NCBI GenBank assembly: GCA_934309345.1
Contig: CAKRDD010000018.1
Span: forward strand, 1-64,000
Direction of reading: 5' to 3'
Length of the DNA: 64,000 bases
Origin: an uncultured Mediterraneibacter sp.
GTDB lineage: Bacteria > Bacillota > Clostridia > Lachnospirales > Lachnospiraceae
Shown here: positions 7,196 to 14,700 of the stretch, one piece after another
Layout of the letters: every line of letters begins with the position of its first letter
Numbering within the stretch: position 1 is the first letter of the stretch
Program-made: the position numbers and the translations under genes
The notes under the pieces: model-generated
What the model saw: the letters and a program-made list of their open reading frames with translations, nothing else
Told to the model about the DNA's origin: nothing
Database searches by the model: none

Positions 7196-7334
7196 GATGG
7201 CAGAAATCAATCAAATTTCTGCCATCACCATCAACACAAGCATATATACGGCAATTGCATCGTATATATGCAGTCCACCTTGTGTCTTTGAGACCACGGA
7301 CTTCACCGATTCATGCAGCAATTCCGCAAGGTGG
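7196..7334. repeat. cluster of three inverted repeats between ssb and the parAB operon
   Basis: Three separate perfect inverted repeats in 139 bp: GATGGCAGAAAT/ATTTCTGCCATC (7196-7226, 7-nt loop); CATATATACG/CGTATATATG (7241-7270) around GCAATTGCAT; and CCACCTTG/CAAGGTGG (7275-7282 with 7327-7334). None is followed by a T-run. No gene is seen. Terminators, a partition centromere, an origin or a transfer origin are all possible. Confidence 0.6.
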
Positions 7335-7344
7335 TATATTAAGT

Positions 7345-7551
7345 TTAATCTTCATTATTACCATGATTATTCATGTTTTGGTTTACCGCCATTAACAATC
7401 TAATTCCAACAATTAATACAGCTCCATCTAATCCAATCTGAATCACCAGACTCCAAAGTGCATCCGGCAGATAATCTGCCAGATGTCTAAGGATAAACAA
7501 TACAATAAATAACGCAAACTTTTTTATTAGTTGTTTCACTCTTCTGTTCAT
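7345..7551 (-). CDS. 68-residue membrane protein, third gene of parAB operon
   Basis: Basic N-terminus (MNRRVKQLIKKF), a hydrophobic segment at about 13-22, an amphipathic middle, a second hydrophobic segment at about 37-56 and a polar Asn-rich tail. The ATG at 7551 follows AGGAAG, which contains the stop region of parB 10 nt upstream, so it is translated from the parA-parB transcript. Family not recognised. It slightly resembles small holin-like or toxin-like membrane proteins in shape only. Confidence 0.6.
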   Translation of the reverse strand: MNRRVKQLIKKFALFIVLFILRHLADYLPDALWSLVIQIGLDGAVLIVGIRLLMAVNQNMNNHGNNED

Positions 7552-7561
7552 ATTTTACTTC

Positions 7562-8788
7562 CTAACAAAATATTGGTATCATTTCCAGGTTTAGAATCGA
7601 ATACCCTTTCTCAATTCCGGAATCCTGCTTATTAATATAAGTAATCGTGAACTCGATTGATTCTGTTTCAGATCCATCAGAAGCAATCGCATAAATATCT
7701 ACCAGCTCTGCTTCTTGATAGGTATCGTCTTTTACAAGAATGCATCTCTGTTGTCCGGAAAGGAGTCTGTCATATGTCTCATATGAGACTTGCAATTCTC
7801 TTTTTTCAAAATACAGTTTTTTCTTTTCTTTTTTTGCCTGAACTTCTACTTGATAAGCTGGTATTACTTTTTCAATCAGTTTTACAAAACGATTCCATGT
7901 AATCTCTTTTCCATTAATCGTAATTGTTTTTGGAGTACAAGAAATGTTTATTGTATCCGAAGTTTGTCCCAAGTGTGATTTTCCATATCGTTCGATTAAT
8001 TTCTTACATGTTTCTTTCCGATCCGGGCAATCTATTTCCCGTATATCAAGTTCGTCATAAGCTGTAAGGATTTCGTTTGAAGTCGGCTCAAGAACTTCTT
8101 TTTTATATGCTTTTAGTTCTTTATCTGTTTTTCGCCCCTGTGATAATGCCTGATTCTGGTCTTCTTCCGGCATACTTGCCAATGTTACCGCTGCTGACTT
8201 ATCAATTTCTCCTTTTTGAAATTCATCCATTGCTGTATCCCCCAAATTTTTGGAGATTGTCAAATATTCACCTACCGTAGATTTACTGAGATTGTATTTT
8301 TTTGCAAGACGATCTACCATTCGACCACCTTGAATTTCCGGAAATTCCTCCGGATAATTATTAATTAAATACTGCATTCGTTCCAATTTGTGCATAATCT
8401 CATAAGGTGTTTCCTCATGATGGCAATTACTGCTATAGATCTGGAATTCTGCCTGAATATCACTAATATTCTGTTCAAAACAAGGCAAGAATTCAAACTC
8501 CTTTTTTCCTCGTTCTTCAACCAGTAATTTACATGCAGCATGTCTTTTATGTCCTGCAATAATCTTGTACTCATCCGCATCTAATTTTTTTACCAGTAAA
8601 TCCTGCAGAACCATTCCGTCTGCTTCAATAATATCTGCCAACCCCTCAATCTCTTCTTTATCTTTTGCATCACAATATTGTTTCTCATTTCTAACAAGCT
8701 TTGTGTAATGAATCCATTTCGTAATCCTTTTAGGATGTACCGACTTTTTTACTTCTTCTTTTGAAAACACATTTGATATCTTAGCCAT
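7562..8788 (-). CDS. parB: ParB-like partition protein with extra C-terminal PUA/ASCH-like domain
   Basis: 408 residues. An N-terminal ParB/Srx-type nuclease-fold domain (about 20-125) has the motif AGHKRHA at about 78-84, a variant of the GERR CTP-binding box. An HTH domain follows (LAKKYNLSKSTVGEYLTISK, about 160-180), then a helical linker. The last ~75 residues (LLSGQQRCILVKDD near 342-355 through TITYINK to EKGYSILNL) resemble DUF3850/ASCH-type domains, an uncommon addition by my reading. It should bind parS-like DNA and act with ParA in segregation, and may also regulate element promoters as KorB does on RK2. It starts 12 nt after parA behind AGGGGGAAA. Confidence 0.8.
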   Translation of the reverse strand: MAKISNVFSKEEVKKSVHPKRITKWIHYTKLVRNEKQYCDAKDKEEIEGLADIIEADGMVLQDLLVKKLDADEYKIIAGHKRHAACKLLVEERGKKEFEFLPCFEQNISDIQAEFQIYSSNCHHEETPYEIMHKLERMQYLINNYPEEFPEIQGGRMVDRLAKKYNLSKSTVGEYLTISKNLGDTAMDEFQKGEIDKSAAVTLASMPEEDQNQALSQGRKTDKELKAYKKEVLEPTSNEILTAYDELDIREIDCPDRKETCKKLIERYGKSHLGQTSDTINISCTPKTITINGKEITWNRFVKLIEKVIPAYQVEVQAKKEKKKLYFEKRELQVSYETYDRLLSGQQRCILVKDDTYQEAELVDIYAIASDGSETESIEFTITYINKQDSGIEKGYSILNLEMIPIFC

Positions 8789-8800
8789 GATTCTTTCCCC

Positions 8801-9511
8801 CTATGCTTCTATCAATTCTTTTGCCAGTTCCAGGTAATCTTGTGCCACAGAACTATTTTTTCGATGTTTTAACACAGGTTTGTAGAGATTCAATGCATTG
8901 TCTACAACTGCTGAACGGCTCACACAGGTTTCCATAATCGGATAGTCATGTTTTCCAATTAGATCAGCCATTGTCTCCCTTTGCGCTTTTCCATTCGCAA
9001 CCATATTAGCAAAGATCTTCCATTCCATATTTTCATCTGCATATTCGTTTACGAAACGTTCAACCAATGCCAAATTATCTCTACAGTAATTATCAAACTT
9101 AATTGGCGTCAGCATAATATCGGAAACGTGAAAAGCATTTCTTGTCAGACTGTCAAAGACTGGTCGTGTATCTATTACACAATAATCATATTCTTTCTTT
9201 AATTTTCCGAATGCAGTCTGTAACTGATATTCTCCTTGGCAATTTTCTTCTGCTGAACCACGCATAATATCAATTTCTTTATATTTTGTGCGGTAAATAC
9301 TATGATTAATTACTTCGGGATTCATGAGCACATCCTGTACTGTTTGTCCAGTATAATTCACTTTCGCAAAGAATTTTGTACTATTACACTGTGGATCTAA
9401 GTCAATTAACAGTACTTTTTTTCCCAATGACATCAAGCTGTATGCCAAATTAATTGATGTCGTTGTTTTTCCTACACCGCCTTTAAGATTTGCAATTGCT
9501 ATTGTTTTCAT
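8801..9511 (-). CDS. parA: ParA partition ATPase
   Basis: 236 residues. Deviant Walker A KGGVGKTTT at about 10-18, LLIDLDPQCNST (Walker A' region, 34-45), and YCVIDTRPVFDSL as Walker B. It binds nonspecific DNA as an ATP dimer and moves ParB-parS complexes apart. There is no N-terminal HTH, so it is a short type-Ib/Soj-like ParA unlikely to repress its own promoter directly. ATG 9511 follows AAAAGGAG, which itself abuts palindrome copy 6. First gene of parA-parB-membrane protein. Confidence 0.92.
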   Translation of the reverse strand: MKTIAIANLKGGVGKTTTSINLAYSLMSLGKKVLLIDLDPQCNSTKFFAKVNYTGQTVQDVLMNPEVINHSIYRTKYKEIDIMRGSAEENCQGEYQLQTAFGKLKKEYDYCVIDTRPVFDSLTRNAFHVSDIMLTPIKFDNYCRDNLALVERFVNEYADENMEWKIFANMVANGKAQRETMADLIGKHDYPIMETCVSRSAVVDNALNLYKPVLKHRKNSSVAQDYLELAKELIEA

Positions 9512-9526
9512 TTTAAACTCCTTTTC

Positions 9527-9545
9527 CGTACCGAAATTCGGTACA
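9527..9545. promoter_or_regulatory. 19-bp palindrome, copy 6
   Basis: CGTACCGAAATTCGGTACA, ending 2-3 nt before the AAAAGGAG site of parA. I could not find a clear sigma-A promoter between it and the upstream gene (9590). The position fits a partition site or an operator controlling parAB. Confidence 0.8.
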
Positions 9546-9589
9546 TGTTATGTGTTGTGTTGATTGGTTTTATGAATTACTTCATAATT

Positions 9590-10069
9590 TTATTTTGTCA
9601 TTATTTTTTGTCTTCTTTTATTTATGATTAAAAAAAGATTTCTGTCTGTTACCCATTTCTTAATGCGTTCGATTTCTTCATCCATATTTGGCTCATTCTC
9701 TGGTTTCCAGTCCTCTCTCATGCTTTTCAGTTCTTCTTCCCAGTCCGCTATATCATCATCAAGATAGCTCGCTTCTTCCTCGTCTGCTTCTTCTGGGTGT
9801 TCTTCCAGATACTTCTTTTCTTCCTTAGCGGTTTCGATATTGTCCATTGCGTTCAGATAGTCCTCTGGGTCATATCCCCAACAAAGGAGATGATTCAGAA
9901 GTGTAGGCTTTGGGATCATTCCAAACCAACAACGCTCAAACCACTGGTCGGCATAATCTCTTTCATCACTTCCGTTGGAGTAAGTACCGCCCACCAAATC
10001 TCCGACAAAATTCTCTATCAGCTCTCCGATTGTTTCAATTTCTTCCTGCTGTTCTTCCTGACAACTCAT
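9590..10069 (-). CDS. shortened paralogue (B) of the RHH-like protein
   Basis: 159 residues. It aligns with the 5770-6477 protein: same opening (MS..EEQ..EIETI), then it jumps directly to IGELIENFVGDLV-GTYSNGSDER and the Trp/Cys block WFERCWFGM, and ends in an acidic helical domain with WV(T/S)(D/E)R. About 27 residues, the predicted RHH strand and first helix, are absent, as if removed in frame. It probably cannot bind DNA in the same way and could act as a partner or modulator of paralogue A. ATG 10069 follows AGAGAGG. It lies between the sigma-like gene and parA. Confidence 0.6.
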   Translation of the reverse strand: MSCQEEQQEEIETIGELIENFVGDLVGGTYSNGSDERDYADQWFERCWFGMIPKPTLLNHLLCWGYDPEDYLNAMDNIETAKEEKKYLEEHPEEADEEEASYLDDDIADWEEELKSMREDWKPENEPNMDEEIERIKKWVTDRNLFLIINKRRQKIMTK

Positions 10070-10101
10070 ATTTTTTCCTCTCTTTCATCTCGCCTATTTC
10101 T

Positions 10102-10713
10102 CTATGCTTTAAAAAGATCATTTAATGACATCTGCTCATACTGATATTCTTGTTCGACTTTTCTTTTCCCTTTTTTCCCACAAGCATTCTCTTTCTGAAT
10201 GCAAATAATTTGCGCATTACTCAGATCACTCTCATACAACTTTTGTATATCTCTGATAGCCTGCTTACGTTTACCCTCGAATATTCGATGATTTAATCCC
10301 ATATCTTGCTCTACTGATTTATACAATTCACCTTTCACATACAGTCGATCTATAATATCATGTTCCTCCCCGATCAATGTTTGAAAGCATAGATATAATC
10401 TGTGAATTCCTTCAGCATGTATAGTAAGAACATGCATTTCAGCAGCTAATTGTTCTTCCTGCTCATTTACAAGCTTTTGGTATCTAAGGTATACATCTGC
10501 AAGATCTTTATGTGTTCCTCTTCCTCCACCTTCCTGGGACAAATCTATCTTTGGATAAGATGCCATTTCTATCGTTTGCTGTTGTACTTCATCTAATTTT
10601 TCCCGAATCTCAAGCACTTGTTTGTGTATCTGCTGGGTTAGTTCACTATGATGCCGAAGTACATCTTTAATTTTTTTACTATCCATTTTAAGATATCCGC
10701 CTTCTCCTGACAT
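10102..10713 (-). CDS. sigma-70 region-4-like regulator
   Basis: 203 residues. The N-terminal two thirds are helical and charged, with a Gly-rich turn (EGGGRG, about 61-66). Residues 112-160 (LIGEEHDIIDRLYVKGELYKS and onward) have the shape of a sigma-70 region 4 or ArpU/DUF1492-type HTH, found in phage and plasmid late-gene activators. No region 2 is present, so it is not a complete sigma factor. ATG 10713 follows GGGAGGG at 5 nt; a second Met at codon 10 has a poorer site. Palindrome copy 7 is upstream. Confidence 0.55.
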   Translation of the reverse strand: MSGEGGYLKMDSKKIKDVLRHHSELTQQIHKQVLEIREKLDEVQQQTIEMASYPKIDLSQEGGGRGTHKDLADVYLRYQKLVNEQEEQLAAEMHVLTIHAEGIHRLYLCFQTLIGEEHDIIDRLYVKGELYKSVEQDMGLNHRIFEGKRKQAIRDIQKLYESDLSNAQIICIQKENACGKKGKRKVEQEYQYEQMSLNDLFKA

Positions 10714-10733
10714 CTGAACCCTCCCTTCTACAA

Positions 10734-10752
10734 TGTGCCGAATTTCGGCACA
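10734..10752. promoter_or_regulatory. 19-bp palindrome, copy 7 (variant, perfect)
   Basis: TGTGCCGAATTTCGGCACA: both arms carry the same change (TACC to TGCC with GGTA to GGCA), so the palindrome is still perfect. This paired change indicates that symmetry itself is being maintained. It lies about 8 nt before the ribosome binding site of the sigma-like gene. Confidence 0.8.
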
Positions 10753-10771
10753 TTGATTTATTTTTCACCAC

Positions 10772-10799
10772 TTGACAAATATTACAAAATCGATATAAT
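10772..10799 (+). promoter_or_regulatory. consensus promoter driving a small RNA
   Basis: TTGACA (10772-10777), 16-nt spacer, TATAAT (10794-10799): both hexamers match the sigma-A consensus perfectly. It points to the plus strand, opposite to every protein gene of the accessory block, and no protein gene follows it. Confidence 0.8.
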
Positions 10800-10805
10800 A
10801 AAAAT

Positions 10806-10877
10806 GTACAAGGAATTTTTCAAAAGCTAGGAACAATTCCTTAAAGAACACGCTTTGGTCGGGGTGTTCTTTTTTTA
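10806..10877 (+). ncRNA. predicted ~72-nt small RNA ending in an intrinsic terminator
   Basis: Transcription from the promoter at 10772-10799 should begin near 10806. The short transcript contains a first hairpin, AAGGAATT (10810-10817) with AATTCCTT (10835-10842) around a 17-nt loop, then a terminator hairpin AAGAACAC (10844-10851) with GTGTTCTT (10864-10871) and a T-run to 10877. The only frame is eight codons (ATG at 10804, probably leaderless). Two stem-loops behind a strong constitutive promoter resemble plasmid control RNAs, but it is not opposite the rep-like gene, so any target is in trans. It meets the 3' end of the tandem HTH gene. Confidence 0.65.
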
Positions 10878-11480
10878 TTTCTTTTTTACAACCTCTTGAT
10901 ATATCTCGTCATAATATTTTTCAACTCGTTCAATCGGAAATCCTGTTGCTATTTTTATATCAATGATGTCAGCCTTGGGATCTAATTTCAAACAAGCCCG
11001 AATAATTTTTTTATATTCTTTCTCGTTTTTTTCTATCCGGGTTGCCACTGCAGTTCTGGCCGCCATTTTTTGTCTCTCCTTCGCTTTTTGTATATCTTTC
11101 TGTGCTTCGTCCGCAGAATAGTCTCCTATGCATCTCTCCATTTCTCTTGTAATAGAACGGGTACATTTCTCGAAGTGTGCTGCCATTTCTGGAATAGATT
11201 TTCCGTCTTTGATCATTTGCTCCAACTCTACTCTATTATTATAAGTAAAACGTTTTCCTTTTGGGGTTATCGTAATATCGTACTTCCCCTTTTTTTTACT
11301 ATCTGCATCTGCTTGAGCTTTATCTGCAGTGTAATCATCAGGGTATCTATGTAATTCACGATAGACTGTACTGTAGTTTTTTCCGAGTGCATTCGCAATC
11401 TTAGGTGTACTCATTCCAGATTTGTACATTTTTTCAATATTTAATCTATCGTCATATGTTAAATATTTGAATTTTGCCAT
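10875..11480 (-). CDS. protein with two IS30-type helix-turn-helix units, no transposase domain
   Basis: 201 residues. Two copies of an HTH_38/IS30-like module: TYDDRLNIEKMYKSGMSTPK onward with YSTVYRELHR (about 7-58), and TYNNRVELEQMIKDGKSIPE onward with RSITREMERCIGDYSADEAQ (about 78-130). Each ends in a Y-(T/S)-A-D-x-AQ tail. A charged helical C-terminus follows, and there is no DDE catalytic domain. It is therefore more likely a DNA-binding regulator derived from a transposase N-terminus than an enzyme. Start 11480 follows AAAGGAGGT at 11 nt; a TTG at 11507 lies upstream of that site. It is the accessory gene nearest the core boundary. Confidence 0.65.
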   Translation of the reverse strand: MAKFKYLTYDDRLNIEKMYKSGMSTPKIANALGKNYSTVYRELHRYPDDYTADKAQADADSKKKGKYDITITPKGKRFTYNNRVELEQMIKDGKSIPEMAAHFEKCTRSITREMERCIGDYSADEAQKDIQKAKERQKMAARTAVATRIEKNEKEYKKIIRACLKLDPKADIIDIKIATGFPIERVEKYYDEIYQEVVKKK

Positions 11481-11531
11481 TAACCCAAATACCTCCTTTC
11501 CTGTCAACCATGGGGATCTTGGTAAAAAAAT

Positions 11532-11570
11532 AAGTGCGTAGGAAACTTTTTATTTGTTTCCTATGCACTT
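11532..11570 (-). terminator. strong hairpin with minus-strand T-run
   Basis: AAGTGCGTAGGAAAC (11532-11546) pairs with GTTTCCTATGCACTT (11556-11570) with a single mismatch and a 9-nt loop; on the minus strand a seven-T run follows. It stops transcription arriving from purL, or attenuates the tandem HTH gene 50 bp downstream. Confidence 0.65.
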
Positions 11571-11610
11571 AGTATATAATTTGCGTTTAATTTTACATTT
11601 TATATTTTAT

Positions 11611-11751
11611 GTAACTGTTCAGAGCCAACCTTCAAAATGCTACGCATTTTGAAGGTGTGGCGTATCCGCCAAATAAAATTTCAAAAACAGTCTTAAAAAT
11701 GCAAGCATTTTACATCTTTTTTTGAAATTTTGCTTGGCTCTGAACAGTTAC
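11611..11751. repeat. 141-bp nested-hairpin element at the core/accessory boundary
   Basis: Outer perfect 18-bp inverted repeat GTAACTGTTCAGAGCCAA (11611-11628) / 11734-11751. Inside are CCTTCAAAATGC-TAC-GCATTTTGAAGG (11629-11655), TGGCG-TATC-CGCCA, a 13-bp pair AAAATTTCAAAAA/TTTTTGAAATTTT, and within it AAAATGC-AA-GCATTTT. No reading frame of note. It ends 4 bp before the purL stop codon, so it could also terminate purL. Non-autonomous mobile element (MITE-like) or structured RNA are both possible. A collapsed relative lies at 43419-43439. Confidence 0.7.
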
Positions 11752-11755
11752 CATT

Positions 11756-14700
11756 TTATTTAAAGTATTTTACACCTGACTCGAAAATCTTAAGATCCTG
11801 CTCTCCATAGATGTTGATAGCAACATGATCTCCACGTCTCTCTGAATGAGCCATCTTACCAAGAACACGTCCATCCGGGCTTGTGATACCTTCGATTGCA
11901 CGGTAAGATCCATTCACATTCCACTCTTCGTTCATGCTGATATTTCCTTCCGGATCACAGTACTGTGTTGCCACCTGTCCGTTCGCGAACAGCTTATCAA
12001 GCCACTCTTCGCTTGCAACAAATCTTCCTTCACCGTGGGATGCCGGGTTTGTGTAAACTCCGCCAAGCTGTGCACCCTGAAGCCATGGGGATTTGTTTGT
12101 AACAACCTTTGTATAAACCATCTTGGAGATATGGCGTCCGATCGTATTGTATGTCAGTGTCGGAGCATCATCTGTCTGTCCAACGATTTTTCCGTATGGT
12201 ACAAGTCCGAGCTTGATCAGGGCCTGGAATCCGTTACAGATACCAAGTGCAAGTCCGTCTCTCTCATTCAGAAGTTTTTCAACAGCTTCTTTGATCTTCG
12301 CATTCTGGAATGCAGTTGCAAAGAATTTAGCTGAACCATCCGGCTCATCACCGGCACTGAATCCACCTGGGAACATGATCATCTGAGCCTGTCCGATTGC
12401 CTTCTCAAACTCGTCTACTGATCCACGGATATCTTCTGCATCAAGGTTACGGAATACTTTTGTAATAACCTTAGCACCTGCTCTCTCAAATGCACGGGCG
12501 CTGTCATACTCACAGTTTGTTCCAGGGAATACCGGAATAAATACTGTTGGCTGTCCGATCTTATGGCTGCAAATATGAACATCGGATGTATTGAAGAGTT
12601 TCTCTTCAACCTTAGCATCAGAATCTGCCGCTGATTTTGTAGCAAATACTTTCTCAAGTGTTCCTGTCCATGCATCCTGTGCATCTGCAAGTGCAATCTT
12701 CACATCACCGTAAGCAAGTACAGGCTCTTCTGTTACTTCACCGATCTCTGTATAAGTGATCGCAAGTTCTCCAACCTTTCCGTCTTCAACCTCTGCGATA
12801 ATATCACCAAATGCAGGAGCAAACAGATCTCTCTTATCTACATTGTGCTCTATCTTGGCACCCATGCGGTTACCGAATGCCATCTTGCTGACTGCTGCAG
12901 CAACTCCATGACGATCCAGTGCATATGCAGAGACGATTTTTCCGCTCTGTACATCTTCCATGAATTTACCGTACTGATCCATTACTGCATCGTAAACCGG
13001 AAGATCATTCTCGTCTCTTTCAATCTTGAGCCATACAAGTTTATTTCCCGCTTTCTTAAGTTCAGGTGTAATAATATCCTGCTCAAGAGCCATATCAACA
13101 GCAAAGGATACAAGTGTCGGAGGTACGTCGATATCCTGGAATGTTCCTGACATACTGTCTTTTCCACCGATAGACGGAAGTCCGAAACCGATCTGCGCTG
13201 CATAAGCACCAAGAAGTGCTGCAAATGGCTGGCTCCATCTCTTCGGATCCTCTGTCATTCTGCGGAAATACTCCTGGAATGTGAAACGGATCTTTCTGTA
13301 ATCTCCACCTGCTGCCACGATCTTGGCAACTGACTCTGTCACTGCATAAACAGCTCCGTGGTATGGGCTCCAGCTTGACAGATATGGATCAAATCCATAA
13401 CTCATCATAGAAACACTATCTGTTGTTCCGTTCAGAACAGGAACTTTCGCTATCATTGCCTGTGTCTCTGTCATCTGGTATTTTCCGCCATGTGGCATGA
13501 ATACGGAACCTGCTCCGATCGAACCGTCGAACATCTCAACAAGTCCTTTCTGAGAGCATACATTGAGATCAGAGAGCATAGAAAGCCATGTTTCTTTTAC
13601 ATCTCCTACTTCTTTCTTTACAAAAAGGCTGTCCTTCTTAGAAGGAATCTCGACCTCAACATTTGTCTCCTGATGCGCACCGTTTGTATCAAGGAATGCA
13701 CGAGAAAGATTTACGATCTCTTTTCCTCTCCATACAAGTACAAGTCTTGGCTCTTCTGTTACTACTGCTGCAACTGTTGCCTCTAAGTTTTCCTCCTTAG
13801 CATATCCCATGAATTCATCTACATCTTTCGGATCTACAACAACTGCCATTCTTTCCTGAGACTCAGAGATTGCGATCTCTGTTCCGTCAAGTCCTGCATA
13901 TTTTTTCGGTACTTTATCAAGTTCAACGCGAAGTCCGTCTGCAAGTTCTCCGATTGCTACTGAGACACCGCCCGCACCGAAGTCATTACATTTCTTGATC
14001 AGATGGCTGACTTCTTCTCTGCGGAATAATCTCTGGATCTTACGCTCTGTCGGTGCATTTCCTTTCTGAACTTCTGCGCCGCAAGTCTCGATAGACTCTT
14101 CTGTATGAACCTTAGAGGAACCTGTTGCTCCACCACAGCCGTCACGGCCTGTACGTCCACCAAGAAGGATGATGATATCTCCCGGATCGGAATTTTCACG
14201 GATAACAGCACGTCTTGGAGCAGCTCCAAGTACAGCTCCGATCTCCATACGTTTTGCTACGTAATCCGGATGATAAATCTCTTTTACAAGTCCTGTAGCC
14301 AGACCGATCTGGTTACCATAGGAACTGTATCCGTGTGCAGCTTCGCGAACAAGTTTCTTCTGAGGAAGTTTTCCTTTCAAAGTCTCATTTGCTGATACAG
14401 TCGGATCAGCAGCACCTGTCACACGCATTGCCTGATATACATAAGTACGTCCTGACAGTGGGTCACGGATAGCTCCTCCAAGACATGTTGCAGCTCCACC
14501 GAAAGGTTCGATCTCTGTCGGGTGGTTATGTGTCTCATTCTTGAAGTTGATCAGCCACTCTTCTTCTACTCCGTCAACCTTGATCGGAACTACAATACTA
14601 CATGCATTGATCTCATCAGACTCTTCCTGATCAGCAAGCTTTCCTTCCTTTTTCAGGCGGCGCATAGCCATCAGTGCAAGATCCATAAGGCAGACAAATT

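Noticed and set aside
113..10752. The 19-bp palindromes as a CRISPR array
   Set aside because: Spacing is irregular (40 bp to several kb), genes lie between copies, and there are no cas genes.
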